From Halictus rubicundus (Eukaryota; Arthropoda; Insecta; Hymenoptera; Halictidae): a DNA stretch of 64,000 nucleotides. Location of the stretch: positions 6,980,501 to 7,044,500 of the forward strand of contig NC_135165.1 of NCBI RefSeq assembly GCF_050948215.1, in the 5' to 3' direction. Positions 22,701-32,800 of the stretch are shown here, one piece after another; position 1 is the stretch's first letter; every line of letters starts with the position of its first letter. A program made the translations under genes and the position numbers. The notes under the pieces are model-generated. The model worked only from the letters and a program-made list of their open reading frames with translations. It had not been told where the DNA came from and did no database searches.

Positions 22701-25700
22701 CTCGCATTAAGCTGGTTAAACTGCTGCGATAGGTTGTCGCATTGAAATGTCCGATTTTACAATGCAAATTTTGTCAAGAGTTTTGGTCAAGATATGCTGT
22801 TACAGTCTGCAGGTTCGTTATTAGTCCGCGACAGACTGAAACAGTGAAATCGTTTAAAGAATTTAATTTTCATTGTCTTCAATTTAATAATACTGTTAGC
22901 AAAAGGAATAGATGTATATGTAGCACCCGTGTCGTGCAATAGATACGGACAATTTTTATATTGCATATACGCGGTGTATTCATTATACACAACTTTAATT
23001 TACGAAGCTGGTATTTAAGGCCTTGTCTTCAGTATTTATCTATATATTTATGTTTATTTCAATGTCAATGCGATTGTCATGCATGCTTTTTACACGAGTG
23101 AATAAATAAATATATTGACGACGTATTATACGATATTTGGTCAAATTGTGGTGGTAAATGAATTCAATTTCTACTATACTATAATCAAGAAATTTGCAAT
23201 TCGTTGACAGAATATAACGTTACTATTGTTAACGTTACTATTGAAAATTGGTCATTTCATATGCAACAACCTAACTATTATGTTTAATGGCGGTTTCGAT
23301 GAACTAAGGTCTATCTAACGCTGTCCCATTAGGATCATTAAAAGAATTAACATACCTACAAGAAACACCTTGAAGAATGTGATTAAGCTAACTGAAGTAA
23401 CTAACAAAGTATAGCAAAAATGAGTTTCGTTTTAAGGAAAATTAACGGAGTGGTAAATTCGCCAACCAGGTGTATAACCAACGGGTTTCAACTTTGTCAC
23501 GTGTTCGCGTCCACTCTGCTCGTTCCACGTTCGCATAAACGCGCGAGGAGCGTGCAGGTTGCAGGTTCCGTTTGATGGAACACGCGTCATCGTCGAACTG
23601 CAGCCGAGCATCTGTCATGCGTTTCTGTGAGCTGGGAACGATTCATTTTTTTTTTCTCTGTTATTGCAAACACGTCGGTCGTTGGAGGATCATCAATAAT
23701 AGCGGTTTGAAATCCTTGCGTGGGCAACAAAATGCGTAGACGAGCTCTTGACGCTTTGCGATCTGAAAATGGCATATCCGTCTTTGTTTGAAAAATGTGC
23801 TACTGTGTAACGAACGGACACGCATTTCGTGAAGTTTAGTAAAACATTCTTGCAGCCACGGTTTTCCGAATCATGGACTAATGAGTCACCCTCGGTAATT
23901 TCTTCAGGAATTACAACGCGAAAGGAAACTTTTGAGCTTCTGTTTTCTAGAGCACAGTGACGAGGGAGCTTATTAATTCATGATTGCTAAAAGGGAAAGA
24001 CAGAAATAGGTTTCCAGGTTCCCACGCAAGGGTTGAAGTCACCAATGAATTAGCAAATGTTTGCAATGTCTTTTCTGTGGAAGGAGCGATCATCGTGGTA
24101 TTAAAATGTCATGTCGCGCAGGTGTTCAACGCGAAGCACGTAGCAGAGGTGGCCTCCCACCAGATAGACATAGACGAAATCAACCCCCGCGAAGGATGGG
24201 TGGAGCAGGACCCGAGGGAGATCCTATTCGCGGTGAAGGCGTGCATGAAGGACGTCGTGAAAAAATTGGAGAGCCTCGACTTGAAGGTGGAGGACATAAT
24301 CACGGTCGGTATAGCGAATCAGAGGGAGACCACTATCGCGTGGGACGCGACCACGGGCGAGCCGTTATACAACGCGATAGGTAATATCAACGGGTGGAAA
24401 TATTCGACAGAGTAATCCCCAGCTTATTGACGTTGTTGTTACAGTATGGTCCGACATAAGGACCGCCGCGATCGCCGATCAAATAGTGGCCAGGTTCCCC
24501 GATCAGAGCAAGAACCACATAAAACCATTGTGCGGTCTGCCGGTCAGCTCTTACTTCTCCGCGTTGAAGATCCGTTGGTTGAAAGATAATGTCACTGTCG
24601 TTAGAAAAGCGATACGGGAACAGCGGTGCAAAGTGGGGACCGTGGACACTTGGATCGTCTGGGTACGTCACAATACACCCATCCTCTTTCTAGCAAGACG
24701 GACGACGATTAGATTGTAGATCTTGATGCCAATTCCGTTTGCATAGACCTTTTATGAAGATAGGAATTTATAAAGATACAATAAGGTAGGAATTTATAGA
24801 TAAGATAGGAATTCATAAAAGATAGAAGTGAGGCAAGAGCTCCCTGAGGAAAAATACTACCGACTCCTGTGAACACTTTGCACTTGAAACTATTTTAGTA
24901 TTCCGATCTAGAATATTTGCATTCTAAATAATTTTGTTTATTTTATGCATATTAAGTTGAGCCTAATTTTATTCACATATGCAATACTTAAGCTTTCAGA
25001 AATTTATTAAATAGAAACAACTTTAGTAATGTAAATAGTAGTTTAAATTTTGGATATAGCAATTTGTAGTAACGAGCCACCGTTCGAGGGTTGTCACACA
25101 CATGCTATCTGCATAAAGATCTGCAGTCTAACGATGAACGAACATTAGATTAATTGAGAAAATTCATTAATCAAATGGTTCTAGAACTTAACCGGTGGCA
25201 AAGACGGCGGATTGTACATCACTGACGTAACGAACGCCTCGAGGACGATGTTGATGAATATAGAAACCCTGTCCTGGGATCCCACGTTGTGCAGGTACTT
25301 CGACGTCCCGATGCAGATATTGCCAGAGATCAGGAGCAGCGCCGAAATTTACGGGACCATAGCGATCGATCCGCTGAAGGGTATTCCCATATCGGCTGTA
25401 AGCTTCATTTCACTCTGAGGTCGGGGTTGCGAGATTTTATCGGTCAGGGGTCAGGGTTGCGTTTGATCCGAAAACTAGCGACCACGATGTTACCTTTGGT
25501 ACAATTTCTGTTCACTGAGAGTCTCTTTATCTCCTCTTTCAGATTCTAGGTAATCAGCAAGCAGCGTTGGTTGGGCAGAACTGTTTGAAAAAGGGTCAAG
25601 CGAAAAATACTTACAGGAGTGGGTGCTTTCTGCTGTGTAATACCGGAACAACGGTTGGTACTTTTAATAAAAAGTATTAACCCCGGATAACTAAACTATC

Positions 25701-27333
25701 ATGCGTGAAAATGATGACGCCAAATAAAATCGCAAATACAGTTGATCTCTTTGTAGTTAACAACGAACAACACTTTACCCTTCAAGGGAGCAGGATACAC
25801 GAAATGTAACCGTTTTATTTTGTATTGAATTTGCTAATTGAAGTCTATTTTGAAGCTAATTTGCATCATCTGATGTCGCATGATTTAAATGTTGCAATCG
25901 CCATTTTCACGAAAGATTAGTTATCCAGCGTTAAGAAATAATCAAATATTTCGAGACATTTCTGATTGGTAGAAAGTATATTTTAGAGGGTGTATTCTTC
26001 CCACGGATTGGTCACGACAGTGGCGTACCAGTTCGGTCCAAACAATCCCGCAGTTTACGCGTTGGAAGGGTCAGTTGCGGTGGCTGGCGCAGCAATAAAA
26101 TGGCTGAGGGATAACATGAAGATTATAAAGGATGTCCATGAGAGTGAACATCTAGCTGAAAAAGTTTTTAGTACCGGGGATGTGTACTTCGTGCCAGCTT
26201 TTACGGGTCTATACGCTCCATATTGGAGAAAGGATGCTAGAGGGTAAGCATTATTTCCTGCCGTTGCAAATTCATGTTCCTTTAAATGTTTCGAACGAGA
26301 ACGTGTCTGTGATTCAGAATTATTTGCGGTCTCACCGCGTTCACCACGAAGCAGCACATAGTTAGGGCATCGTTGGAGGCTGTCTGCTTCCAGACCAGGG
26401 ATATTTTAGAAGCTATGTACAAAGACTGTGGTTTCCCACTGACCAAGTTGCACACGGACGGAAAAATGTCAACGAACAACATCCTTATGCAACTGCAAGC
26501 AGATCTTTGTGGTACACCAGTATGTGAGTATGTTTGATGCAATTGGTTCCACGGGTGAATGGAATGACATATTAATCGTGGTCGTGCAACAGTTAGGTCA
26601 ACTATGCCGGACATCACAGCTTTAGGAGCAGCTATGGCGGCGGGTAATGCCGAGGGCATAGGTGTTTGGGAACTGGAGGGACCAGAAGAAGTTGAGACTG
26701 TAGCGAAGGACACGTTTCTACCGACCACGACAACAGAAGGTAATTTAAAAAATTTTCTCTATTTTATTTATGTTCACATTTAACTAATCATTTTTGTTTT
26801 CTTGCAGAGAGGGATGCTAGGTACAAAAAATGGAAGATGGCGGTCGAGAGAAGTTTAGGATGGGTCGAGATTAAGAAGTCTGAACAAATGACAGGTAAAA
26901 TCCTAAGGATCCTTTTCTGTGGTTGCAGGTTCGATCGAATCTTTAGGGTTTGCAATGCTACCCTTGTCCGCCTTTTCCTCTGCTGTGTTTTCATATTTAA
27001 CACCTCCCTGAACATGTTAGGTACCGTCTTCAACTTCATGTTGCGTGTATTCGCTGATCGTTACGAATGAAACAATGAGATCCCATGTCAATCAAATAAT
27101 ATGTAACAAATAAAATGATTCTCCGCCATTCCTCCCCACGAGTTCCTTCATTGTAGTTTGATAACAGCTACTGCTTGTATAGCTTTTTCTTCTTGTCTTT
27201 CGTACTTGTACTAAAGTTTTCCTGTACTGTTTCAGATGAGAGATACTGCATTCTGGCGTCAATCCCTGCGAGTTGGTTCTTAATGACGAGTTTTATCTTG
27301 CTACGATTGAGTTATTATTTAGAAAGTCGGTGA
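10544..27333 (+). CDS. Gk: glycerol kinase (FGGY family), long form with poly-Glu N-terminal extension
   Basis: Phosphorylates glycerol to glycerol-3-phosphate with ATP. Exons in phase: 10544-10748, 22443-22522, 24122-24380, 24445-24662, 25185-25397, 25543-25653, 25987-26243, 26318-26523, 26593-26739, 26808-26894, 27236-27333 (626 residues). Starting at the internal ATG 22448 gives 556 residues, the usual length for animal GK. Signatures: IGVIDVGTRTVRF (phosphate loop), EGWVEQDP, GIANQRETT, VDTWIVW, LTGGKDGGLYITDVTNASRT, FLLCNTGT, HGLVTTVAYQFG, ITALGAAMAAG. Exon 11 ends in a hydrophobic stretch (IPASWFLMTSFILLRL), like the membrane tail of mammalian GK that anchors it to the mitochondrial outer membrane. 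Oddities: DGK instead of the usual DGG at TDGKMSTNN, and a weak donor, GTTGGT, at 25654. Exon 1 is joined by phase only; core exons are near certain. Confidence 0.85.
10568..10634 (+). repeat. GAGGAA/GAG trinucleotide repeat encoding poly-Glu
   Basis: Tandem GAA/GAG codons, first as alternating GAGGAA units and then pure GAG, encode the glutamate run of the exon at 10544-10748. Such coding microsatellites are length-variable. The reverse strand reads as poly-Leu or poly-Ser frames, which are shadows. Confidence 0.85.
12820..14651. repeat. 1.8-kb inverted-repeat (fold-back) structure
   Basis: The left arm (12820-13260) and right arm (about 14232-14651) are diverged reverse complements. GATTTTGTTCTAAATGAAAT at 12821 is mirrored near 14630-14650, and TCGTGCGCTTCGCTATTATA at 13215 is mirrored near 14265-14283. 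AATGTCGAAAAATGTAAACG is also found in both. The arms differ by indels of about 100 bp. The ~970-bp centre is non-coding, with a perfect 10-bp hairpin (CACATTCAGT / ACTGAATGTG) near 13846-13870. It looks like a decayed long-TIR DNA transposon or a foldback element; exact ends and target duplication are not clear. Confidence 0.65.
14976..15009. repeat. short inverted repeat
   Basis: GCATTATGCATCA and TGGTGCATAATGC form a 13-bp near-perfect stem around an 8-nt spacer. Function unknown; a small cruciform or MITE remnant is possible. Confidence 0.5.
15554..16245. mobile_element. TTAA-flanked element, family C, with internal tandem duplication
   Basis: A 692-bp element bounded by TTAA. The left end is TTAAGGGGGCCGGCAGGCAT; the right end is the complement of TTAAGGGGGTCGGCATGG. 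The right part is a tandem duplication of about 250 bp (15738-15987 and 15988-16241, differing at only a few bases), and the boundary between copies carries another CCCCCCTTAA. So the right end has been duplicated together with its TTAA. A short frame at 15674-15868 lies inside but looks non-functional. Confidence 0.75.
17376..17600 (-). mobile_element. TTAA-flanked MITE, family A copy 2
   Basis: A 225-bp near-identical reverse-complement copy of 7789-8016, with ends TTAACACTAGATTTACGGG and CCGTAAACCTAGTGTTAA. The two copies differ by a few substitutions and a 3-bp indel, so both inserted fairly recently. Confidence 0.85.
17852..17978. repeat. 127-bp inverted-repeat-bounded segment
   Basis: CAGTCCCGTTCA at the left is matched by the complement TGAACGGGACTG at the right, with a GC-rich non-coding interior. 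It may be a very small MITE, but no clear target-site duplication flanks it. Confidence 0.4.
20780..21080. repeat. 80-bp minisatellite, about 3.5 copies
   Basis: A tandem unit of 80 bp. The phrase CTGGGAGTAAAGTTT recurs at about 20852, 20932 and 21012, with TTCGTTCCAA and TTTAATTAATTTCTGAATA in each unit. Units diverge toward the 3' end. It lies in the glycerol kinase intron. Confidence 0.8.
22448..22522 (+). CDS. Gk: glycerol kinase core start exon
   Basis: This exon (acceptor CTTACAG just before 22443) carries the ATG at 22448 that starts the conventional 556-residue enzyme. It encodes 25 residues, MSGLSKRPGPLIGVIDVGTR and then TVRFV, matching the N-termini of insect glycerol kinases, including the D-x-GTRT phosphate-binding loop. 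An acceptor directly upstream shows that a further 5' exon must exist, either non-coding or the acidic exon at 10544. It ends in phase 0 at GTG|GTGAGT. Confidence 0.85.
22523..24121 (+). other. glycerol kinase intron
   Basis: A 1.6-kb intron between the first core exon and the exon starting VFNAKHVAEV. AT-rich; no nested gene or clear mobile element seen. A thymine run at about 23648-23656 is the only simple repeat. Confidence 0.6.
24663..25184 (+). other. glycerol kinase intron with short direct repeats
   Basis: A 522-bp intron. Near 24756-24825 the phrase AGATAGGAATTTATAAA is repeated three times in degenerate form. A fragment GCATAAAGATCTGCAGTCT at about 25110-25130 belongs to the dispersed repeat also seen around 32.8-33.1 kb. 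No coding content. Confidence 0.55.
26895..27070 (+). CDS. alternative 3' end of glycerol kinase by intron read-through
   Basis: If the donor after 26894 is not used, the frame continues for 58 codons to a stop at 27068-27070. It gives a cysteine-rich hydrophobic tail containing LVRLFLCCVFIFNTSLNML. A canonical AATAAA follows at 27109-27114, inside the intron, so this would make a self-contained alternative terminal exon. Both this tail and the spliced tail (27236-27333) are hydrophobic. Transcript evidence is lacking. Confidence 0.35.
27109..27114 (+). terminator. intronic poly(A) signal in glycerol kinase
   Basis: AATAAA 39 nt after the read-through stop at 27070 and before the last acceptor at 27235. 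It would end the alternative transcript. Confidence 0.35.
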
Positions 27334-28704
27334 CAACACGTTCACGTGATCGACGGGCAGGGCCAATTAGCCGGCAGGTAGCCTATGTTTTAATTGCAAG
27401 CGCAGATAGCAGCGAAACTGCCAAGAAAAAACTTAATCAACAATAGTAGTCCAGAATACGGTTTTATTAATTAATAATATACGGTTGCAAGAGGAAGAAA
27501 ATAGTACGCGAAAACCGTTCCGTTGCGATAGAATCACTTAATACTTCCGGTCAAGCTTGCCATGGAAGGGTCTAGGTAGAACAATTCAAAGAAATGCTAA
27601 ATTCTTTTCAATGGTTAGAAACTTCGGAAAGAAAAGCATTAGGAAATTATGCACACGCATTGATTGAAAACTGGCACTATATTTTATGATCCTTTGAATG
27701 CAAGATAACGTGGTATTTCGCATTATAATCGATCGCTGTACACGGTACAGGTATATCAGGTCGATGCGATTACAAGTATGTTTTTTATAATCATAGGTTT
27801 GTACAAGTTAGGTCTTATTAAAGTATCGATAACGAATGTTATTTATCTGATTTGTACGCTCTCTTCTTTTGTATTTCAATTTATTTGTTACCTCGAAAAA
27901 CGATTCTGTATGTATATTGCTTGAGATCATTGTATTATAAAAGCGTACTCGGAAATACACGTTTGTCTTGTAACCACGTGTTTCTACCTTCAATCAATAT
28001 ATTCACATCCCTAAACAATATATTGCGAAATGTAATAAATCTACTAGAGCATTCGATGTTCTCAGAGGAGCTCACCTTAAAAAATGAGTGTTAGGTTGAC
28101 ATTAAGAGAAAGTTGTTCAGAGTGGTCCCTGAAGTTTATGCAATTTAATATTGTTGATCTCTGAAGAGCGTTCTTAATCATCGAATTTGATTGGCAACGA
28201 ATTTTCAGAAAACGAAAAATTGTCCTATCCCTGTCAAGAAATATTCGAGCGAAGAACATGAATGTGATTGTTGAAAGGATTATTTGGACACGTATTAAAA
28301 ATCTCTGTCACCCTCTTTCAAAATATAAGATCAGATAAGACACCGTTTACGGTTATGTAAAAATTGTTAAAAAGTTGAAGTAGTATGACCAATCTAATGC
28401 TTTTTAACATTCCAATACCTTCTTCAATCAGTGTTATTCTGTGCCTATAAAAGAATAAGCATATTCATTTTTATGTTAATATTTACGGTACATATATCCA
28501 GTTTTATCATTGCCTTTGCCTTATAAATATCGTCTAAATTAAATATAAGAATACTTTTAACGACACGCTTAATTGGCTAACCAATACATTTCAGCAGTTT
28601 CACCAATGAAACTATTTAATTAATTAGCCCATCACTTACTTTTTCGGGGAAGTAAATGTTTGTTACGTCGGGTGAAAATTTGTGACAAAAAAAATGAGAA
28701 TATA
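27334..28704. other. 3' flank of glycerol kinase and intergenic DNA
   Basis: No coding region recognised; AT-rich. The proximal part should be the 3' UTR of the spliced glycerol kinase form, but no strong AATAAA is close to the stop. The rest runs up to the fold-back element at 28705. Confidence 0.4.
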
Positions 28705-29333
28705 CGGTAAGCAGCAAAACTGAGTCCACACTATTTGAAGCAACATAACTTTTTTCAAATTAGATCGAATGACTTGAATGTTATTGAGAAGTTCGAAGGA
28801 TTAGTTTATTAGACGAGGTGTATAAAATATTTGAAAAAAATTTGAATTGGTCGGAATCGCAAAAGAAATAGTAAAAGTTGGTTTTTTCAGCTTTGTTATC
28901 TGAGCCTGTATTGAAAATTTAAAGAATGTGTTTGATTCGCTCGAATAAATTATATCCATGCTGAAAATTTCATCGATATTGGTTAATTCGTTTACGAGTT
29001 ATAAACGCTTAAAAGTGCGATTTTAAGTCGAAAATCGTGAAAAATGGAAATGTTCCCACTTTTAAGCGTTTATAACTCGTAAACGAATTAACCAATATCG
29101 GTGAAATTTTCAGCAGGGATATAATTTATTCGAGTGAATCAAACACATTCTTTAAATTTTCTTTTACTATTTCTATTGCGATTCCGACCAATTCAAATTT
29201 TTCTAAAAAATTGTTTACACCTCGTCTAATAAACTAATCCTTCTAACATCTCAATAACATTCAAGTCATTCGATCTAATTTGAAAAAAGTTATGTTGCTT
29301 CAAATAGTGTGGACTCAGTTTTGCTGCTTACTG
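28705..29333. mobile_element. 629-bp fold-back element with Tc1-like ends and TA duplication
   Basis: Nearly the whole element is one palindrome. The left end CGGTAAGCAGCAAAACTGAG is matched by the complement at the right end (CTCAGTTTTGCTGCTTACTG), and the arms run inward to a centre near 29015-29050 (AAACGCTTAAAAGTGCGA and its complement). TA flanks both ends (28703-28704, 29334-29335). The ends resemble those of the Tc1-like element at 40837 (CAGTAAGGAGCAAAATTGAA), so it is likely a non-autonomous relative. It lies just 5' of the Cbl promoter. Confidence 0.85.
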
Positions 29334-29335
29334 TA

Positions 29336-29829
29336 GATGTCGTATTGTACGGCGAGTTCGAGGCGATTTGAATTTGGCGGGCGACGGCAGCGTCGCGAAG
29401 CGTCACGCGGTCATGCGCGTAACCAGAAGGAACGAAGCACGGGCACGCTTGGCCCGTGTGTCAGTGTCGATTCGTTGTGGCTGTCCGCTGTTGTCAGTAC
29501 GGTGTGTAGCTGGACTAGGATGCGGTATCGCGTAACATTATGGTACGTCCGGTGGTCGGGGCTTGGTGAGAAGGTCGTCGAGATAGTGAACGCGTCTCGC
29601 TGAGAGAGGAAATGCGGTATATCGTATCGCGGGAGTGCAGGCCAGGCTAACCTAAGCGAGGGCTTGTTTGTTGGTGGTTCTTCTCTCTTTTTCTCTCTCT
29701 CTCTCTCTCTTTCTCTCCGCGAAGGTGTGAGTGTGGGGCAAAAGTAAAAGAGTGCGCGCGGGGACTCTCTCGCGTCCGAAGGTGAGCACCGCACCACCGT
29801 CGGAGGAGTTCCCGGTGTGTCGGAGGGAT
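29336..29829 (+). promoter_or_regulatory. putative Cbl promoter and 5' leader
   Basis: A CpG-rich stretch directly upstream of the Cbl start, with a pyrimidine CT repeat at about 29689-29718. No TATA box stands out; this fits a CpG-type housekeeping promoter. The frame upstream of the ATG at 29830 is open back to about 29731 but contains no earlier ATG. Confidence 0.4.
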
Positions 29830-32800
29830 ATGCACGCTCACGTCAAGATGTCGTCAGGAGGACACAGCAGTCGTACCAGAGCGGTGCACATAGGCTCGAT
29901 ATTCCAGAAGCTTCACGGTCGTTTCGCTGACCCGATGACAGTGTCGAAACTCTCGACTGACAAGCGAATGCTGGATAAGACCTGGAAGCTAATGGACAAG
30001 GTGGTGAAACTGTGTCAACACCAGCGTATGAACCTGAAAAACTCCCCCCCGTTCATCCTAGACATCCTGCCCGACACGTATCAGCGGCTACGGCTGATTT
30101 ATAGCAAGTACGAGGACAGGATGCAGATGTTGCACAGCAACGACCACTTCTGCGTCTTCATCAACAACCTGATGCGAAAGTGTAAACAGGCGATCAAGTT
30201 GTTCAAAGAGGGCAAGGAGAAGATGTTCGACGAGACGTCGCACTACCGACGCAACCTGACCAAACTGAGCTTGGTCTTCAGTCACATGCTTTCCGAGCTG
30301 AAGGCGATCTTCCCGAACGGTGTGTTCGCCGGGCACAAGTTTCGCATCACCAAGGCGGACGCGGCCGAGTTCTGGAAGGAGAGCTTCGGGATCAGGTGCG
30401 TAACCCGCCATTCAACCACCCGTTGTTTCCTCGACTTCCGGTTCGTGTCTCGTTTCCTCCTACCGTGTTTCGCGATCATCTCGTAAACAGAACACACCTG
30501 TCTCTGGCGCGGTGGCCGCGTGCGTTTCGCGAACACGACGTCGTGTGCGTGAAGACGAATAATAAACGTGTGCTGTCGCGGCCCTCGCACGTGCGCACAC
30601 CTAACCTAAAAACGGCTGCGCGTCTCCCATTGATATTGACATTACCTACCTATCGTGCGACCGAAAACCGGGACGTGTCGGCTCGTGTGCAGCTGACGCC
30701 GTATGCGAAACGTATTTCGTCGGCCGGAAGTGTTCTGTTTCACGCGTTGACTCGCGTACAGGCCGTTCCAAAAATCGCGGCGACAATGTCCGCGCGAAGC
30801 CCGATGCATTTCTGATTTCTACGAATAGGGTAAGCGACCCAGTTACTGCGGGGGTACCAATCACTGTGCTTGTATTAATTGTACTTATTTTTAAGGCAGA
30901 AAAGAGATATAAAATTTTTGTTCGTTAAAATTAATTAATATAAGTGTTATACATCTCTTTTTTAAAGATTCATTATGCTTTAAAAATAAGTATAAGATTG
31001 TTACCCCCGAGTAACTGAGTCCCTTACCCTAATCGACGTATCAAATATTACGCACGATTTTGATACTTGAAAGGGATCGACTTATTTTTATTTGACCGTG
31101 TACCATTCACATGTATCATATAGTTTGTCCAATGCATCGTTATGATGGGAACAAACTAGTAAAATGGGCTTAACTTCACTTTGGCAACCCAGAAATTTTT
31201 AACTTTTTACTTTATAATCCTGTACATCTTGACGAGGAAATGCCAAAAATCGAAGTTTTAAGGCGAGGAATTAATTGGTTCAAAAGTTATGTGTGTTTAA
31301 AGTTGGGCGATTAGACTTTTTTCTGGGAAAAGCTGTCTAACAGGTCTAAAACGTTGCTTATACTGTTCGCTGATAGCGTAATAATTGTAACATAATGTAC
31401 AATAGCAAGCGATTAAAGGAATCTATTAGAATTTTCTATAGCCACTAACGTGTAGATGTTCGGTGATACTTTTGAGTGGTAGTGTACATTTACCGTCTAA
31501 CAGGTTAACCTCTTTAGGGCCACTTCCTGAGACATAAAAACAATTTGCTTCCCATTAAACACTACCGATCAAAGAGTGAGAAAGAGTAATGGACTACTTT
31601 CTATTTTTCAACAATAATTGATTACAGGAGACGTAATGCCATTTTCATCTGATCAATTTTCTGTACTACCTGTATTCACCACCGATCCACAAAGCTAAAT
31701 AATTTTTTTATATTATCTGTCGTATATCGTTCAGGTTAATTAGAATTTGAGTGGGGTTAAATATTCGATCGAATAGACGGATTAACGAACGTAAATTCTA
31801 ATAATCTATTGTCGCAATGGATTTGCTATTTTATCATTGTCTTTACTATCGCAGCTTATGGATCTCGCTTTTTCACAAGACCTAGGTCACGAAAACAAGC
31901 TTCCATACAACGATATCCTCGCGTGGGAACTCGGAATGTATTTTATTGTTTATCAGTGCGCATATAATTACACGCACGATGTGGGAAGCAATAATATAAG
32001 GCTTCTACTGGCTGCGACGATAATGTTAATCCACTGTGATTTGCGAACGATACGAAACGAACGTATTCGGTTAGCCTTATCATGTTTTCGTACTGTTCCA
32101 ACCGGAACTGTTCGAGTACTCAGGAAAAAGCTGCTTGACCATCATTCAAGTAATCGTGACTCGGCCAATCGAATTTCGCTAACGTTGCGTACGCTAATTT
32201 TGCTATCATCAGCCTTCTCACATGAACGATATCTTCTTTATAACTCATACCATTTTCGCCAGGCTTGTTGCATTAGTTGAACAGCTTTTTAGTATTAAAA
32301 ATTGCGAAGCAGTAAGAGACAACCTCATATCATTTTATAAAAATGAAAATTTATCGAATAATTCCCCGCGAATGTGCCCCTACGATTTTAATCAGCACGA
32401 ATTAAAATATGTGTAACTCTATCTTGACTGGCCTTGTTTGTCAACGTAAATTGTATGTCAGCAACTGAACACATTTTTCATTGAATTTCAAGAATAGAAT
32501 GCAAACTTTATGCATTTACGCCAAAAGCGAGTAGGCGGAATTTAAAACACCAGAAAATTTAAAGGAAGAGTGAAACGTCTGTCTGGCTTCTATCGCCTCC
32601 AATTGATGCAAATTTGTTTTATTTTACATCGAGATCCCCAGTCTGTGGAGTGCAACCTTTATGCGCTTATAACGAAAATGAGCGGGTGGAATTAAAAACG
32701 GAAAATTTGAAGAGAAAGGTAAATGTCTTCTACGTGCTGCAATTGATTCAAATATCTTATATTCGCATGGAGATCTGCAGTCTCTGGAGTGCAACGTTTA

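Noticed and set aside
29411..29841. Minus-strand frames over the Cbl leader
   Set aside because: Arg/Glu-rich reading of the CT repeat and of antisense Cbl; no support.
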